From: Bosea vaviloviae
GTDB lineage: Bacteria > Pseudomonadota > Alphaproteobacteria > Rhizobiales > Beijerinckiaceae
NCBI RefSeq assembly: GCF_001741865.1
Contig: NZ_CP017147.1
Location: forward strand, 1,603,001 to 1,667,000
Length of the DNA stretch: 64,000 bases
Direction of reading: 5' to 3'
The first letter of the stretch is position 1. Every line of letters begins with the position of its first letter. Position numbers and translations under genes: made by a program. A model generated the notes under the pieces. The model saw only the letters and a list, made by a program, of their open reading frames with translations. It had not been told where the DNA came from and did not search any database. Of the stretch, positions 26,293 through 34,440 are shown in pieces.

Positions 26293-28056
26293 ATGGTGAG
26301 GAAACTGCCCCGCAAGGATGTCGTCATCGTCGGCCTCGGTTGGACGGGCGCGATCCTGGCGCATGAATTGACCGATGCCGGGCTTGATGTCGTCGCGATC
26401 GAGCGCGGGCCCTGGCGCGATACGGCGACCGATTTCAACGTCGCCTATGCGCCTGACGAATTGCGCTACGCCATCCGCAAGGATCTGTTCCTGCAGCCGG
26501 CGCAGGAAGCGATGACGATGCGCAACAACATCTCGCAGACGGCGCTGCCGATGCGCGATTACGGCTCCTTTCTGCCGGGCACCGGGGTCGGCGGCGCGGG
26601 CACGCATTGGAACGGTCACACCTGGCGCTTCTTCCCGAGCGATTTCGTCCTGAAGACGCATCTGACCGAGCGCTATGGCGCAGGCCGCATCGCCGATCTG
26701 ACGGTGCAGGATTGGGGCGTCAGCTATGACGAGCTGGAGAATTCCTTCGACCGCTTCGAATATCTCGCCGGCATCTCCGGCAAGGCCGGCAATCTGAACG
26801 GCAAGATCGAGGCCGGCGGCAATCCCTTCGAGGGGCCGCGCAGCCGGGAATATCCGTTGCCGCCAATGCAGATGACCTATGCGCCGACGCTGTTTGCGGA
26901 AGCCGCCCGCTCGATCGGCCTGCATCCCTTCCCGACGCCTTCGGCCAATCTCTCCAAGGCCTATGTCAATCCGCTCGGCATCGCGATGGGGCAGTGCACC
27001 TTCTGCGGTTTCTGCGAGCGCTTCGGCTGCGCCAATTATTCGAAATCCAGCGCCCACACCACGATCCTGCCGGTGCTGATGCGCAAATCGAATTTCGAGG
27101 CGCGCACGGAATGCGAGGTGCTCAAGGTCGATCTCGCATCCGACGGCAAGACGGCCAAGGGCGTGACCTATGTCGACGTCACCGGCGAACTCTGCGAGCA
27201 GCCCGCCGATATCGTGCTGCTCAACGCCTACGGCCTGCACAATGTCCGCTTGATGCTGCTCTCCAAGATCGGCACGCCCTATGACCCCGCGACCGGCACG
27301 GGCACGGTCGGGCGCAATTATGCCTATCAGACCAATGCCTCGACCCAGGTCTTCTTCGAGGGCAAGAACTTCAACCCCTTCATCGCGGCGGGCGCGCTCG
27401 GCCAGACGGTCGACGACTACAATGGCGATGCCTTCGACCACGCAGCTCTCGATTTCGTCGGTGGCGCCGGCATCAACTGCATCCCGACCAATGGCCGGCC
27501 GATCGCCTACCGGCCGACGCCGCCGGGCACGCCGCGCTGGGGCAGCGCCTGGAAGAAGGCGGCCAAGCAGAATTACGGCAATACGCTGACCTTCAGCTCG
27601 CAAGGCTCGTCCTACGCCGCGCGCGGCAATTATCTCGACCTTGACCCGACCTATAAGGACCGCTTCGGCCGGCCCTTGCTGCGCGTCACTTTCGATTTCC
27701 CCGATAACGACATCCGCATGTCGAACTGGGTCAGCGACCGCATGCAGCAGATCGCAACCACGCTCGGTGGCAAGCAGGCGGTGGTCGGCCGGGCGCGCAA
27801 GGGCTGGAATTCCGTGCCCTATCAGAGCACGCACAACACCGGCGGCGCGATCATGGGGACGGATCCGAACACCAGCGCGGTCAACCGCCATCTGCAGAGC
27901 TGGGATGTACCCAATGTCTTCGTCGTCGGCGCCTCGGCCTTCCCGCAGAACGCCGGCAAGAACCCGACCGGCCCTGTCGGCGCGCTCGCCTTCTGGGCTG
28001 CGGATGCGATCCGCAACCACTATCTAAAGAATCCCGGCAAGCTGGTGCAGGCATGA
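26293..28056 (+). CDS. GMC family oxidoreductase, FAD-containing large subunit (gluconate/sorbitol/fructose dehydrogenase type)
   Basis: This 587-residue flavoprotein has an N-terminal Rossmann segment VVIVGLGWTGAILAHELTDA for FAD. Later come GTGVGGAGTHWNGHTWRF, a cysteine-rich FCGFCERFGC at about 237-246, and the C-terminal ASAFPQNAGKNPTGPVGALA. These features match the large subunit of membrane-bound gluconate, 2-ketogluconate, sorbitol and fructose dehydrogenases. It has no own signal and would be exported with the Tat-bearing small subunit. The gene lies 18 bases after it and overlaps the cytochrome gene by four bases. Confidence 0.92.
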   Translation: MVRKLPRKDVVIVGLGWTGAILAHELTDAGLDVVAIERGPWRDTATDFNVAYAPDELRYAIRKDLFLQPAQEAMTMRNNISQTALPMRDYGSFLPGTGVGGAGTHWNGHTWRFFPSDFVLKTHLTERYGAGRIADLTVQDWGVSYDELENSFDRFEYLAGISGKAGNLNGKIEAGGNPFEGPRSREYPLPPMQMTYAPTLFAEAARSIGLHPFPTPSANLSKAYVNPLGIAMGQCTFCGFCERFGCANYSKSSAHTTILPVLMRKSNFEARTECEVLKVDLASDGKTAKGVTYVDVTGELCEQPADIVLLNAYGLHNVRLMLLSKIGTPYDPATGTGTVGRNYAYQTNASTQVFFEGKNFNPFIAAGALGQTVDDYNGDAFDHAALDFVGGAGINCIPTNGRPIAYRPTPPGTPRWGSAWKKAAKQNYGNTLTFSSQGSSYAARGNYLDLDPTYKDRFGRPLLRVTFDFPDNDIRMSNWVSDRMQQIATTLGGKQAVVGRARKGWNSVPYQSTHNTGGAIMGTDPNTSAVNRHLQSWDVPNVFVVGASAFPQNAGKNPTGPVGALAFWAADAIRNHYLKNPGKLVQA

Positions 28057-29273
28057 AGAAGGCAGCGCTTCTCGCCGGCGTCGTCGCAGCCGCTCTCGTC
28101 AGCGCGAGCGGCTTCGCTTCCGACCTGTTCGACCGGATCAATGCGGGTCGCTACAAGGCCGTCCTGGCCGATTGCGCCGCCTGCCACACCAAGCCCGGCG
28201 GTCAGCCCTTTGCCGGCGGGGCGCCGCTCGACACGCCCTTCGGCAAGCTGATCCCATCGAACATCACGCCTGATCGCGAGACCGGAATCGGCAATTGGAG
28301 CTATGCCGATTTTCGCGGTGCGCTGAAGGAGGGCGTCGGCAAGGGCGGCAAGCGGCTCTATCCGGCGATGCCCTATCCGGCCTATTCCGCGATGACGGAG
28401 GCCGATATCGCCGATCTCTGGGCCTATTTCCAGAAGATCGAGCCGGTCAGCAACCGCGTCGTCTCGAACCAATTGCCCTTTCCGTTCAGCATCCGCACGG
28501 TGATGATCGGCTGGAACCTGCTGAATTTCTCGCCCAGCGAGTTCAAGCCCGACCCGGCCAAATCAGCCGAATGGAATCGCGGCGCCTATCTCGTCAACGG
28601 ACCCGCGCATTGCGGCACCTGCCATACGCCCAAGAGCCTGCTCGGTGCCGACAAGACCGACCAGTTCCTGCGTGCCGGGAACCTGCAGAGCTGGGTCGCG
28701 CCCGACATCACCAATGACGCCCATAAGGGCATCGGCGGCTGGGCGGCCGAGGATATCGTCGCCTATCTGAAAACCGGTGCGAACCGCTTCGACATCGCGT
28801 CTGGCCCGATGTCCGAGGTCGTCGCGAACTCGACGCAATATTGGACCGATGCCGATCTGACCGCGGTTGCGACCTATCTCAAGGACATCAAGGGCGCAGG
28901 TACCGCTCCGCCCCGGCCGCTCGACGCCGGCGACCCCCTGATGCTGGCCGGCAAGGCCATCTTCGTCGACCGCTGCTCGGCCTGCCATGTCAGCTCGGGC
29001 GAGGGCGCGCCCTTCCTGTTCCCGAAGCTGGCCAAGGCGCCGGTGGTCAACGGCGATGACCCGACCTCCCTGATCCGCGTCGTGCTCGAGGGCAGCCAGG
29101 CCGGGACGACCAAGGCAAGGCCGACGACCCCGGCGATGCCGTCCTTCGCCTGGAATCTGGGCGACGCCGAGGTCGCCAGCGTTCTCAGCTATGTCCGCAA
29201 CAGCTGGGGCAACGCCGCCCCGGCGGTGACGCCGGCCCAGGTCAAGGACATGCGCACGAAGCTCGCGCGCTAG
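28053..29273 (+). CDS. Tri-heme cytochrome c subunit of membrane-bound dehydrogenase
   Basis: This 406-residue periplasmic cytochrome has a Sec signal (MKKAALLAGVVAAALVSASG). Three CXXCH heme sites lie at residues 41-45 (CAACH), 187-191 (CGTCH) and 308-312 (CSACH). Three hemes and this length match the cytochrome subunit of gluconate/alcohol-type dehydrogenases, which passes electrons from the flavoprotein to ubiquinone. A clear C-terminal membrane anchor is not obvious. It overlaps the flavoprotein gene by ATGA and ends the operon. Confidence 0.92.
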   Translation: MKKAALLAGVVAAALVSASGFASDLFDRINAGRYKAVLADCAACHTKPGGQPFAGGAPLDTPFGKLIPSNITPDRETGIGNWSYADFRGALKEGVGKGGKRLYPAMPYPAYSAMTEADIADLWAYFQKIEPVSNRVVSNQLPFPFSIRTVMIGWNLLNFSPSEFKPDPAKSAEWNRGAYLVNGPAHCGTCHTPKSLLGADKTDQFLRAGNLQSWVAPDITNDAHKGIGGWAAEDIVAYLKTGANRFDIASGPMSEVVANSTQYWTDADLTAVATYLKDIKGAGTAPPRPLDAGDPLMLAGKAIFVDRCSACHVSSGEGAPFLFPKLAKAPVVNGDDPTSLIRVVLEGSQAGTTKARPTTPAMPSFAWNLGDAEVASVLSYVRNSWGNAAPAVTPAQVKDMRTKLAR

Positions 29274-29708
29274 AAGTCTGATGAGCATGGTCTGAACCAC
29301 GCCGTCATTCCGGGGCAGGCCGCAGGCCTGAGCCCGGAACCCAGAACCGATGCCCTCGATCAGCGAAGCTCGCCATGCGAGCGCATCATTGAGAACCCAC
29401 ATCGGCTCTGGGTTCCGGGCTCGATCCTGCGGATCGCCCCGGAATGACGGTGGTGTTTCCGAGTCAAGTCATCACGCTCTATCTGGGGCCGTTCTGCGGG
29501 TGCCGGCAGCCAGGATCTTCCGCGCCTGGTCCAGAACGGCTTGTCGACGAGCTTGCCATCGACGGTGACGGTGCCGCGCGCAGCATAGGCGGGGTACCCC
29601 GTTAGTGCGATCTCCTGCCCCTATGCCCGCCTTCTGTTCTCCTCCGGACGGGGGTCATCTCGATCGCGGCTAGGGCGTGGTGCCGCCAACTGAACAGGCG
29701 TCTGTTCC
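29274..29708. other. Gene-free stretch between dehydrogenase operon and envelope-protein operon
   Basis: About 435 bases. The first part is a long inverted-repeat element (29302-29450). Between 29451 and 29708 the minus strand can be read as YAARGTVTVDGKLVDKPFW, which looks protein-like but has no start and no support beyond that; it may be a gene scrap. The rest must contain the promoter of the downstream operon. Confidence 0.4.
29302..29450 (+). repeat. Long inverted-repeat intergenic element
   Basis: Outer arms CCGTCATTCCGGGGC (29302-29316) and GCCCCGGAATGACGG (29436-29450) are exact complements. Inner arms GAGCCCGGAACCCAGA (29330-29345) and TCTGGGTTCCGGGCTC (29407-29422) are also exact. 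The element could form a 149-base cruciform or RNA hairpin after the dehydrogenase operon. This resembles dispersed palindromic elements frequent in Hyphomicrobiales. Confidence 0.85.
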
Positions 29709-31709
29709 ATGCGCGACGTGACAGAGAGCGCACAAGAAGATCGGCAAATCGTCATCGGAAAGGGTGGCGCGACCGAGCCATATGATGCCACGCACTGGAC
29801 TGGTCAGTGGGGCGGCGCAGAGCCGCCCGCCAAATCCGATCGTACTAACGTGTCAGCAGCCACTGGCACCCGAGCGTTATCTCCTGCGAGAAGCAATCAA
29901 CGCGCTAAATCCGCCCAGGCCGAGCGTGCGAGACGTCGGCGCCGCTATATCGCGCTGGCGAGCGGTGTCGCCGCAGTGGGTCTCCTGCTTGTCGTTGTGA
30001 TCCCTGATCTGGACCAACCGAATCCTGCTCAGTTTGCGCGGGCTGGTTTGGCGTCGAGCCAGGTCTCGAATACAGCGCTCTCTCCGAGCTATGCCGATGC
30101 CGCCGGCGCGCAGGGGCGCCTACCACGGCTTGCCGAGCCTCCGGAGCCCGCAATCCAGCGATCGCAGAACGGAGAGCTGGCTGTCACACTATCGCGGGAG
30201 CTTGCCGAGGCTCGGCGCGCAATCGAAAACCTCACCGCGCAGCTCCGCACCCAAGCGACCGAGAATGACCATGCATTGGCACAGGAGCGCGAGAGAACGG
30301 CCGCCCTCGTGCAGGAAGCCGAAGCCGCGCGAAAGGAACTGACCGCAACCCGCGCGCAGCACCATCAAGCGATCGAACAGGAGCGCGCGAGCGCTGCCGC
30401 GCTGGCGAGCCAATTATTGGCGTCGCGGCAGGAAGGCGAGGCGCTGGCGGCGCAGCTGCGCAAGGCGCTGGCCGAAGCCGGACAATCCAAGCAGGCGGAT
30501 GCCACCAAAACCGCACAATCGCTCGAACAGGAGCAGCAGAAGGCGGCAGCATTGACTGAGGCTGAAGCCGCCCGCAGGGAGCTGACCGCGGCCACGGCGC
30601 AACAACGCCAAATGCTCGAGCAGGAACGCGCACGCGGCGCGGCGCTGGCAAACCAGCTATTGGCGGCGCGACAGGAGACCGATGCACTGGCGGCGCAGCT
30701 GCGCAAGGTCGTCGGCGAAACCGCACAGCTCAAGCAGTCGGAGGCTGTGAGGAGTGCTCAGCTCCTCCAGCAGGAGCAGCAGAAGGCGGCCGTTTTATCA
30801 ACCGAGGCGGAGGCCGCGCGGCAGGCGCTGGCCACGGCAACGCGGCAACATCGTCAAGCGCTCGAGCAGGAGCGTGCGCGCGGCACTGCGCTGGCGAACC
30901 AGGTTGCGGCCGCGCGCCAGGACAGCGAGGCGCTGGCGGCGCAACTGCGCAAGGCAGTCAGCGAAACCGCACAGCTCAAGCAGGCGGAAACGGCGAGGAA
31001 TGCGCAAATTCTCCAGCTGGAGCAACAGAAGGTGGCTGCTCTCACCGAGGTTGAAGCTGCGCGACTGGCGCTGACGGCAACCAGGGCAGAGCAACGTCAA
31101 GCGCTTGAGGAGGAACGCGCACGTGGTGTCGCGCTGGCCAACCAAGTGTCGACGGCGCGGCAAGACAGCGAGGCGCTGGAGGCGCAGCTGCGCAAGGCGC
31201 AGGACGAAGCCGGCCAGTCCAGGCAGGCAGCAGAGACGACAATCGCGGAACTGCGCCAAACCCTGCCGCAAGAGCGCGATCGCGCCGCGGCAATGACCTC
31301 GGAATCGAGAGTGGCGCGATCTGGCGTTTTCGGGCCTGCAGCGACCGAACCCTTGGCGATCAGTCAGGATACCCGGCATCCGCCGGAAGTGGCGGTCGTC
31401 GGGGCCGAGCAGCCGGCGGTCGCGGAGGCGCATGTCAGCCAGGAGGCGATACGGTTGATCGCACGCGCCAGTGCACTGCTTGGTCAGGGGGATATCGGCT
31501 CCGCGCGGATCGTGCTCGAGCGCGCGATCGAGATGGGCAGCGCACGAGCGAGCTTCATGCTCGCGGAGACCTACGATCCCCGCATTCTTTCAGCCTGGGG
31601 AACCTATGGCACGCGCGGCGAAGTGACGAGGGCCCGCGAGCTCTACGCGAAGGCGCAGGCCGGCGGCATTCAGGAGGCAAGGGATCGCGTCGGCGCGCTG
31701 CTCCAGTAA
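29709..31709 (+). CDS. Membrane-anchored coiled-coil protein with four 81-residue repeats and a Sel1/TPR-like C-terminus
   Basis: This 666-residue protein has no assigned function. Residues 1-79 are hydrophilic and end in a basic cluster (RARRRRRY), followed by one transmembrane helix at about 80-98, so most of the protein faces the periplasm. Residues 160-520 are a heptad-rich Ala/Gln/Glu coiled coil containing four repeats of about 81 residues starting near 211, 292, 374 and 455, each with QERAR.xALANQ and EALAAQLRK. Residues 575-666 (LIARASALLGQGDIGSARIV, then AELYAKAQAGG-like) look like Sel1/TPR helices. It begins an apparent four-gene operon. It could be an envelope scaffold. Confidence 0.82.
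   Translation: MRDVTESAQEDRQIVIGKGGATEPYDATHWTGQWGGAEPPAKSDRTNVSAATGTRALSPARSNQRAKSAQAERARRRRRYIALASGVAAVGLLLVVVIPDLDQPNPAQFARAGLASSQVSNTALSPSYADAAGAQGRLPRLAEPPEPAIQRSQNGELAVTLSRELAEARRAIENLTAQLRTQATENDHALAQERERTAALVQEAEAARKELTATRAQHHQAIEQERASAAALASQLLASRQEGEALAAQLRKALAEAGQSKQADATKTAQSLEQEQQKAAALTEAEAARRELTAATAQQRQMLEQERARGAALANQLLAARQETDALAAQLRKVVGETAQLKQSEAVRSAQLLQQEQQKAAVLSTEAEAARQALATATRQHRQALEQERARGTALANQVAAARQDSEALAAQLRKAVSETAQLKQAETARNAQILQLEQQKVAALTEVEAARLALTATRAEQRQALEEERARGVALANQVSTARQDSEALEAQLRKAQDEAGQSRQAAETTIAELRQTLPQERDRAAAMTSESRVARSGVFGPAATEPLAISQDTRHPPEVAVVGAEQPAVAEAHVSQEAIRLIARASALLGQGDIGSARIVLERAIEMGSARASFMLAETYDPRILSAWGTYGTRGEVTRARELYAKAQAGGIQEARDRVGALLQ
30339..31254 (+). 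repeat. Four in-frame DNA repeats of about 243-246 bp
   Basis: Units begin near 30339, 30582, 30828 and 31071; the last is shorter. Each encodes the same order of elements: a Q.R.A.EQERARG block, ALANQ, RQ..EALAAQLRK and an EQQKAA..EAEAAR block. The copies have diverged at the DNA level, so they are old duplications rather than recent slippage. Confidence 0.75.
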
Positions 31710-31767
31710 CGCCCGACGAAGGCGATGCTCCCGCCTTTGGGTTTCATGCTCGAAAGAGGGTTTGGAA

Positions 31768-32808
31768 ATGAACATCTCGCCGGGACGGTTCTGGCTCCTG
31801 CTGGCCGCGTTGACTGCGCTTGCGCCGACGCTCCAGCCAACCGGCCTGCAGGCGCAGACGCCCCAGGCGAACACCGGCAATATTGCCGTGCCGTTGCGCG
31901 GACGTGCGCCCGCGACGGAGCAGGAGAAGATCAATACATGGACGGTCGGCCTTGCCGCGGGGTTGATCGAGGGTGCGCCGCTGCGTCTCGGGGCCGAGAT
32001 GGCCCGCGTCGTCGATGACGGGTCGAATATGCTCCTGCTGCCGATCGTCACCCGGGGCGCCACGGAAAACCTGAACGCGCTGCTTTATCTGCGTGGTGTC
32101 GATACGGCGATCATCAACTCCGATGCGCTGGAAGAGTACAGGATCCAGGTCCCCCAGATCCGGCGCAAGATCACTTACCTGCTGAATCTCTTCCCCTCGG
32201 AACTGCATATCCTCGTCCGGCCCGAGATACAGACCCTGCAGGACCTGAACGGCAAGAAGGTGAACTTCAACACACTGGGCACGGCTGCCGCCTATTCCGG
32301 GCCCATGATCTTCAGCCGCCTCGGCATCAATGCTGAGAAAATGTTCATTCCTCATCCGGTTGCGCTCGAGCAGATGCGCAAGGGTGAGATCGCCGCCGTT
32401 GTTTTCATCACGTCCAAGCCTGTCGATGCCTTCGTGCGCGGACGCTTCGAGCCCGGCTTCAAGTTTCTTGCGGTCCAATACGAGAGCAAGTTCGAGGACT
32501 ACTATCTTCCGGCCGTGCTGGAGGCCCGCGAATATCCCGGCCTCATCAAGCCCAATGAGAGGGTGGCGACGATTGCGGTGCCGACGGTTCTGGTTGCTTT
32601 CAATTGGGCCCCACAGACCAACCGTTACGATCGCGTCGCCCGCTTCGTCGACCTCCTGTTCAGCCGTATCGAGAAGCTCCAGGGGCCGGGCTTCGACGAG
32701 AAATGGAAGTCGATCAACCTCGCCGCCACGGTCCCCGGTCTGGACCGTTTTGCGGCGGCGCAGGAGTGGCTCGCTCGCCAGGGGTCCGCTCCGCGAGCGT
32801 TACGGTGA
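31768..32808 (+). CDS. TAXI-family TRAP-type solute-binding protein, orphan
   Basis: This periplasmic protein of 346 residues has a signal peptide ending LQAQ. ATG 31768 has GAGGG nine bases upstream and is preferred to TTG 31762. Segments such as TVGLAAGLIEGAPLRLGAEM, LNALLYLRGVDTAIINSDAL and DLNGKKVNFNTLGTAAAYSG are typical of TAXI-type receptors of TRAP transporters and related NMT1/THI5-like proteins. No TRAP membrane subunits lie nearby, so it may sense rather than import a ligand. It follows the coiled-coil gene by 58 bases and overlaps the next gene. Confidence 0.78.
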   Translation: MNISPGRFWLLLAALTALAPTLQPTGLQAQTPQANTGNIAVPLRGRAPATEQEKINTWTVGLAAGLIEGAPLRLGAEMARVVDDGSNMLLLPIVTRGATENLNALLYLRGVDTAIINSDALEEYRIQVPQIRRKITYLLNLFPSELHILVRPEIQTLQDLNGKKVNFNTLGTAAAYSGPMIFSRLGINAEKMFIPHPVALEQMRKGEIAAVVFITSKPVDAFVRGRFEPGFKFLAVQYESKFEDYYLPAVLEAREYPGLIKPNERVATIAVPTVLVAFNWAPQTNRYDRVARFVDLLFSRIEKLQGPGFDEKWKSINLAATVPGLDRFAAAQEWLARQGSAPRALR

Positions 32809-33404
32809 GAGTGATCATGGTGACAGTCGCGTTCGCGGCGGTGAGCCAGACCGCGCTCGCCCAGAGCGCTGCCGATCCCATGACCCGGTCTCGCGCCTGC
32901 TCGCAGCTCGAGCAGGCGGAGCGGGTGGTCTGCTTGGATAAGCTTCCGCGAGCCGGCGACGACTGGGTCATCAGCGAGACGACCTCACCGGTGGATTATA
33001 CGCCGATCGTCACTGCCACCGCGTTGTCCCGCGACAACGCCGGTACGTCCCTGGCGCGGCTCGCCGTTCTCTGCCGTGGCGGCCGGACGGAGATGGTGGT
33101 CGGGGGGCCGGCCCTCGCCAGCAGCGGTACGGATTACGAGCTGTCCTACCGCCTCAATAGCGGCCAGCCCGTGCGGGCTGCAGCCGGCAGGGCTTCGCTT
33201 GGGACAGGCATCGCGTTCAGGGGCGATGTCGTGAGTTTGCTGCAGTCGCTCCCCGAAGAGGGCGCGCTGGCGATCCGCCTCTCCGCGCGATCCGGCGCCG
33301 TCCATGAAGGGCATTTCTCCCTTAGCGGCCTCAAGGCGGTGCGCAGCAAGCTGGCTGTCGCCTGCAGCTGGCCACGCCATGCCGCCAAGCCGCGTCCCGA
33401 ATAA
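32805..33404 (+). CDS. VasI/TagO-like periplasmic protein
   Basis: This is a protein of about 199 residues with a short signal (VTVAFAAVSQTALAQS). RACSQLEQAERVVCLDK, then WVISETTSPVDYTPIVTATA and LAVLCRGGRTEMVVGG follow the pattern of the VasI/TagO family (type VI secretion-associated), including two cysteines and the W...S.SP.D segment. No type VI genes are in the window, so the role may be independent of secretion. GTG 32805 overlaps the previous stop (GTGA); GTG 32811 and ATG 32817 are alternatives. The earlier starts give the better signal peptide. Confidence 0.62.
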   Translation: MRVIMVTVAFAAVSQTALAQSAADPMTRSRACSQLEQAERVVCLDKLPRAGDDWVISETTSPVDYTPIVTATALSRDNAGTSLARLAVLCRGGRTEMVVGGPALASSGTDYELSYRLNSGQPVRAAAGRASLGTGIAFRGDVVSLLQSLPEEGALAIRLSARSGAVHEGHFSLSGLKAVRSKLAVACSWPRHAAKPRPE

Positions 33405-33429
33405 TCCTCAAACTCATGGGCGAAAGACA

Positions 33430-33936
33430 ATGATGATCAGCTTTAGAGACGTTGTCGGCTCCACCCTGGTGGCTGGTGTCGCGTTCTTCATCACCTTTGC
33501 GCCCGTGGCAGCGGAGGACGTCAAGCAAACCTCGGCGCAAACCTCCAAGCGACCTGCTGTTGAAAAGAAGGCGCACCGGCTCGTCCTGCAGGTGAATACG
33601 AATGAACCCGGGACGATGAATCTAGCGCTCAACAACGCGACCAACGTCGCGCAGTACTATCAGGAGCGCGGCGAGAAAGTGGAGATCGAAATCGTGACCT
33701 TCGGGCCCGGCCTGAACATGCTGCGCGATGACACGTCACCGGTGAAAGCGCGCATCAAGGCAATCGCGGCGAGCACTCCGGGGATCTCCTTCAAAGCCTG
33801 CGGCAATACCCAGGGCAATATGAGCAAGGCGGAGAATAAGGACATTTCCCTTATTCCCGAGGCGACGGTGGTGAAATCCGGCGTCGTCCATGTGATGGAA
33901 TTGCAGGAGCGAGGCTGGACCTATGTCAGGCCGTGA
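33430..33936 (+). CDS. Exported DsrE-family protein
   Basis: This 168-residue protein has a Sec signal at residues 1-30 (STLVAGVAFFITFAPVAAED). A DsrE/DsrF-like domain follows, with LVLQVNTNEPGTMNLALNNA, EIEIVTFGPGLNMLRDD and ISFKACGNTQ. The single cysteine in KACGNT lies where sulfur-relay DsrE proteins keep a functional cysteine. DsrE proteins are usually cytoplasmic, so a signal peptide is notable, although exported forms are known. It is the last gene of the four-gene operon, 25 bases after the VasI-like gene. Role unknown. Confidence 0.78.
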   Translation: MMISFRDVVGSTLVAGVAFFITFAPVAAEDVKQTSAQTSKRPAVEKKAHRLVLQVNTNEPGTMNLALNNATNVAQYYQERGEKVEIEIVTFGPGLNMLRDDTSPVKARIKAIAASTPGISFKACGNTQGNMSKAENKDISLIPEATVVKSGVVHVMELQERGWTYVRP

Positions 33937-34241
33937 TCAGCGCATGCATGCCGCCCGGCAGGGTCGGCATTGCATGAGGGGCAGCTAGGGTGGCGCGACT
34001 AAAACGCGTCGATCTGGTTGCTTGAAGGCGTAGCGATCGGGGCCGGCGTATCGTGCCTCGGCCCGGCCGCACGACCTCGCGCAGCCTGCGCCAGCGCACG
34101 ACGATCGAGCCGGAGAAATCCCTACTTGGTAGTGAAGGGATGGATCATCGCAAGGGGTGGAGGTGAATGCGCCCGGTGAGGGGCGAATGCGCCGTAAGGC
34201 CTTGCGAGATCATGACTCTTTCTCCTGCTTGAGAGAAAGAG
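33937..34241. other. Gene-free stretch before the tRNA gene
   Basis: About 305 bases between the DsrE-like gene and tRNA-Leu (minus). It contains a hairpin next to the tRNA 3' end: ACTCTTTCTC (34215-34224) with GAGAAAGAGT (34233-34242), possibly a weak terminator since no T-run follows. Nothing else is recognised. Confidence 0.4.
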
Positions 34242-34328
34242 TGGTGCCCAGGAGAGGACTCGAACCTCCACGCCCTTGCGAGCGCCAGCACCTGAAGCTG
34301 GTGCGTCTACCAATTCCGCCACCTGGGC
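34242..34328 (-). tRNA. tRNA-Leu (anticodon CAG), CCA encoded
   Basis: On the minus strand an 87-base tRNA folds with acceptor stem GCCCAGG/CCTGGGC. It has a D-arm with GCGGAATTGGTAGACGC, an anticodon arm CCAGC-TTCAGGT-GCTGG (anticodon CAG), a long class II variable arm CGCTCGCAAGGGCG, the T-arm with GGTTCGAGTCC, discriminator A and an encoded CCA. The long variable arm and the CAG anticodon identify leucine. Confidence 0.96.
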
Positions 34329-34440
34329 AACGGCGGTTCGTTTACGGGGGCCGGATGGTCCTGTCAACGCATAGATCGACATTCATGTCGTTTCGTTGAC
34401 GGAAGAGTTTGGGCGGGGCCTGAGGGCGCGGTTTCGCCGC

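Noticed and set aside
26284..28020. Minus-strand open frame of 578 codons opposite the GMC oxidoreductase
   Set aside because: The GMC protein has clear FAD motifs and fits an operon; the opposite frame has no recognisable domain.
29451..29640. Protein-like minus-strand stretch YAARGTVTVDGKLVDKPFW
   Set aside because: No start codon or continuing domain; too short to call even a pseudogene.
32805..33404. Evidence for a type VI secretion locus
   Set aside because: Only a VasI/TagO-like protein is present; no sheath, baseplate or ClpV genes are in the window.
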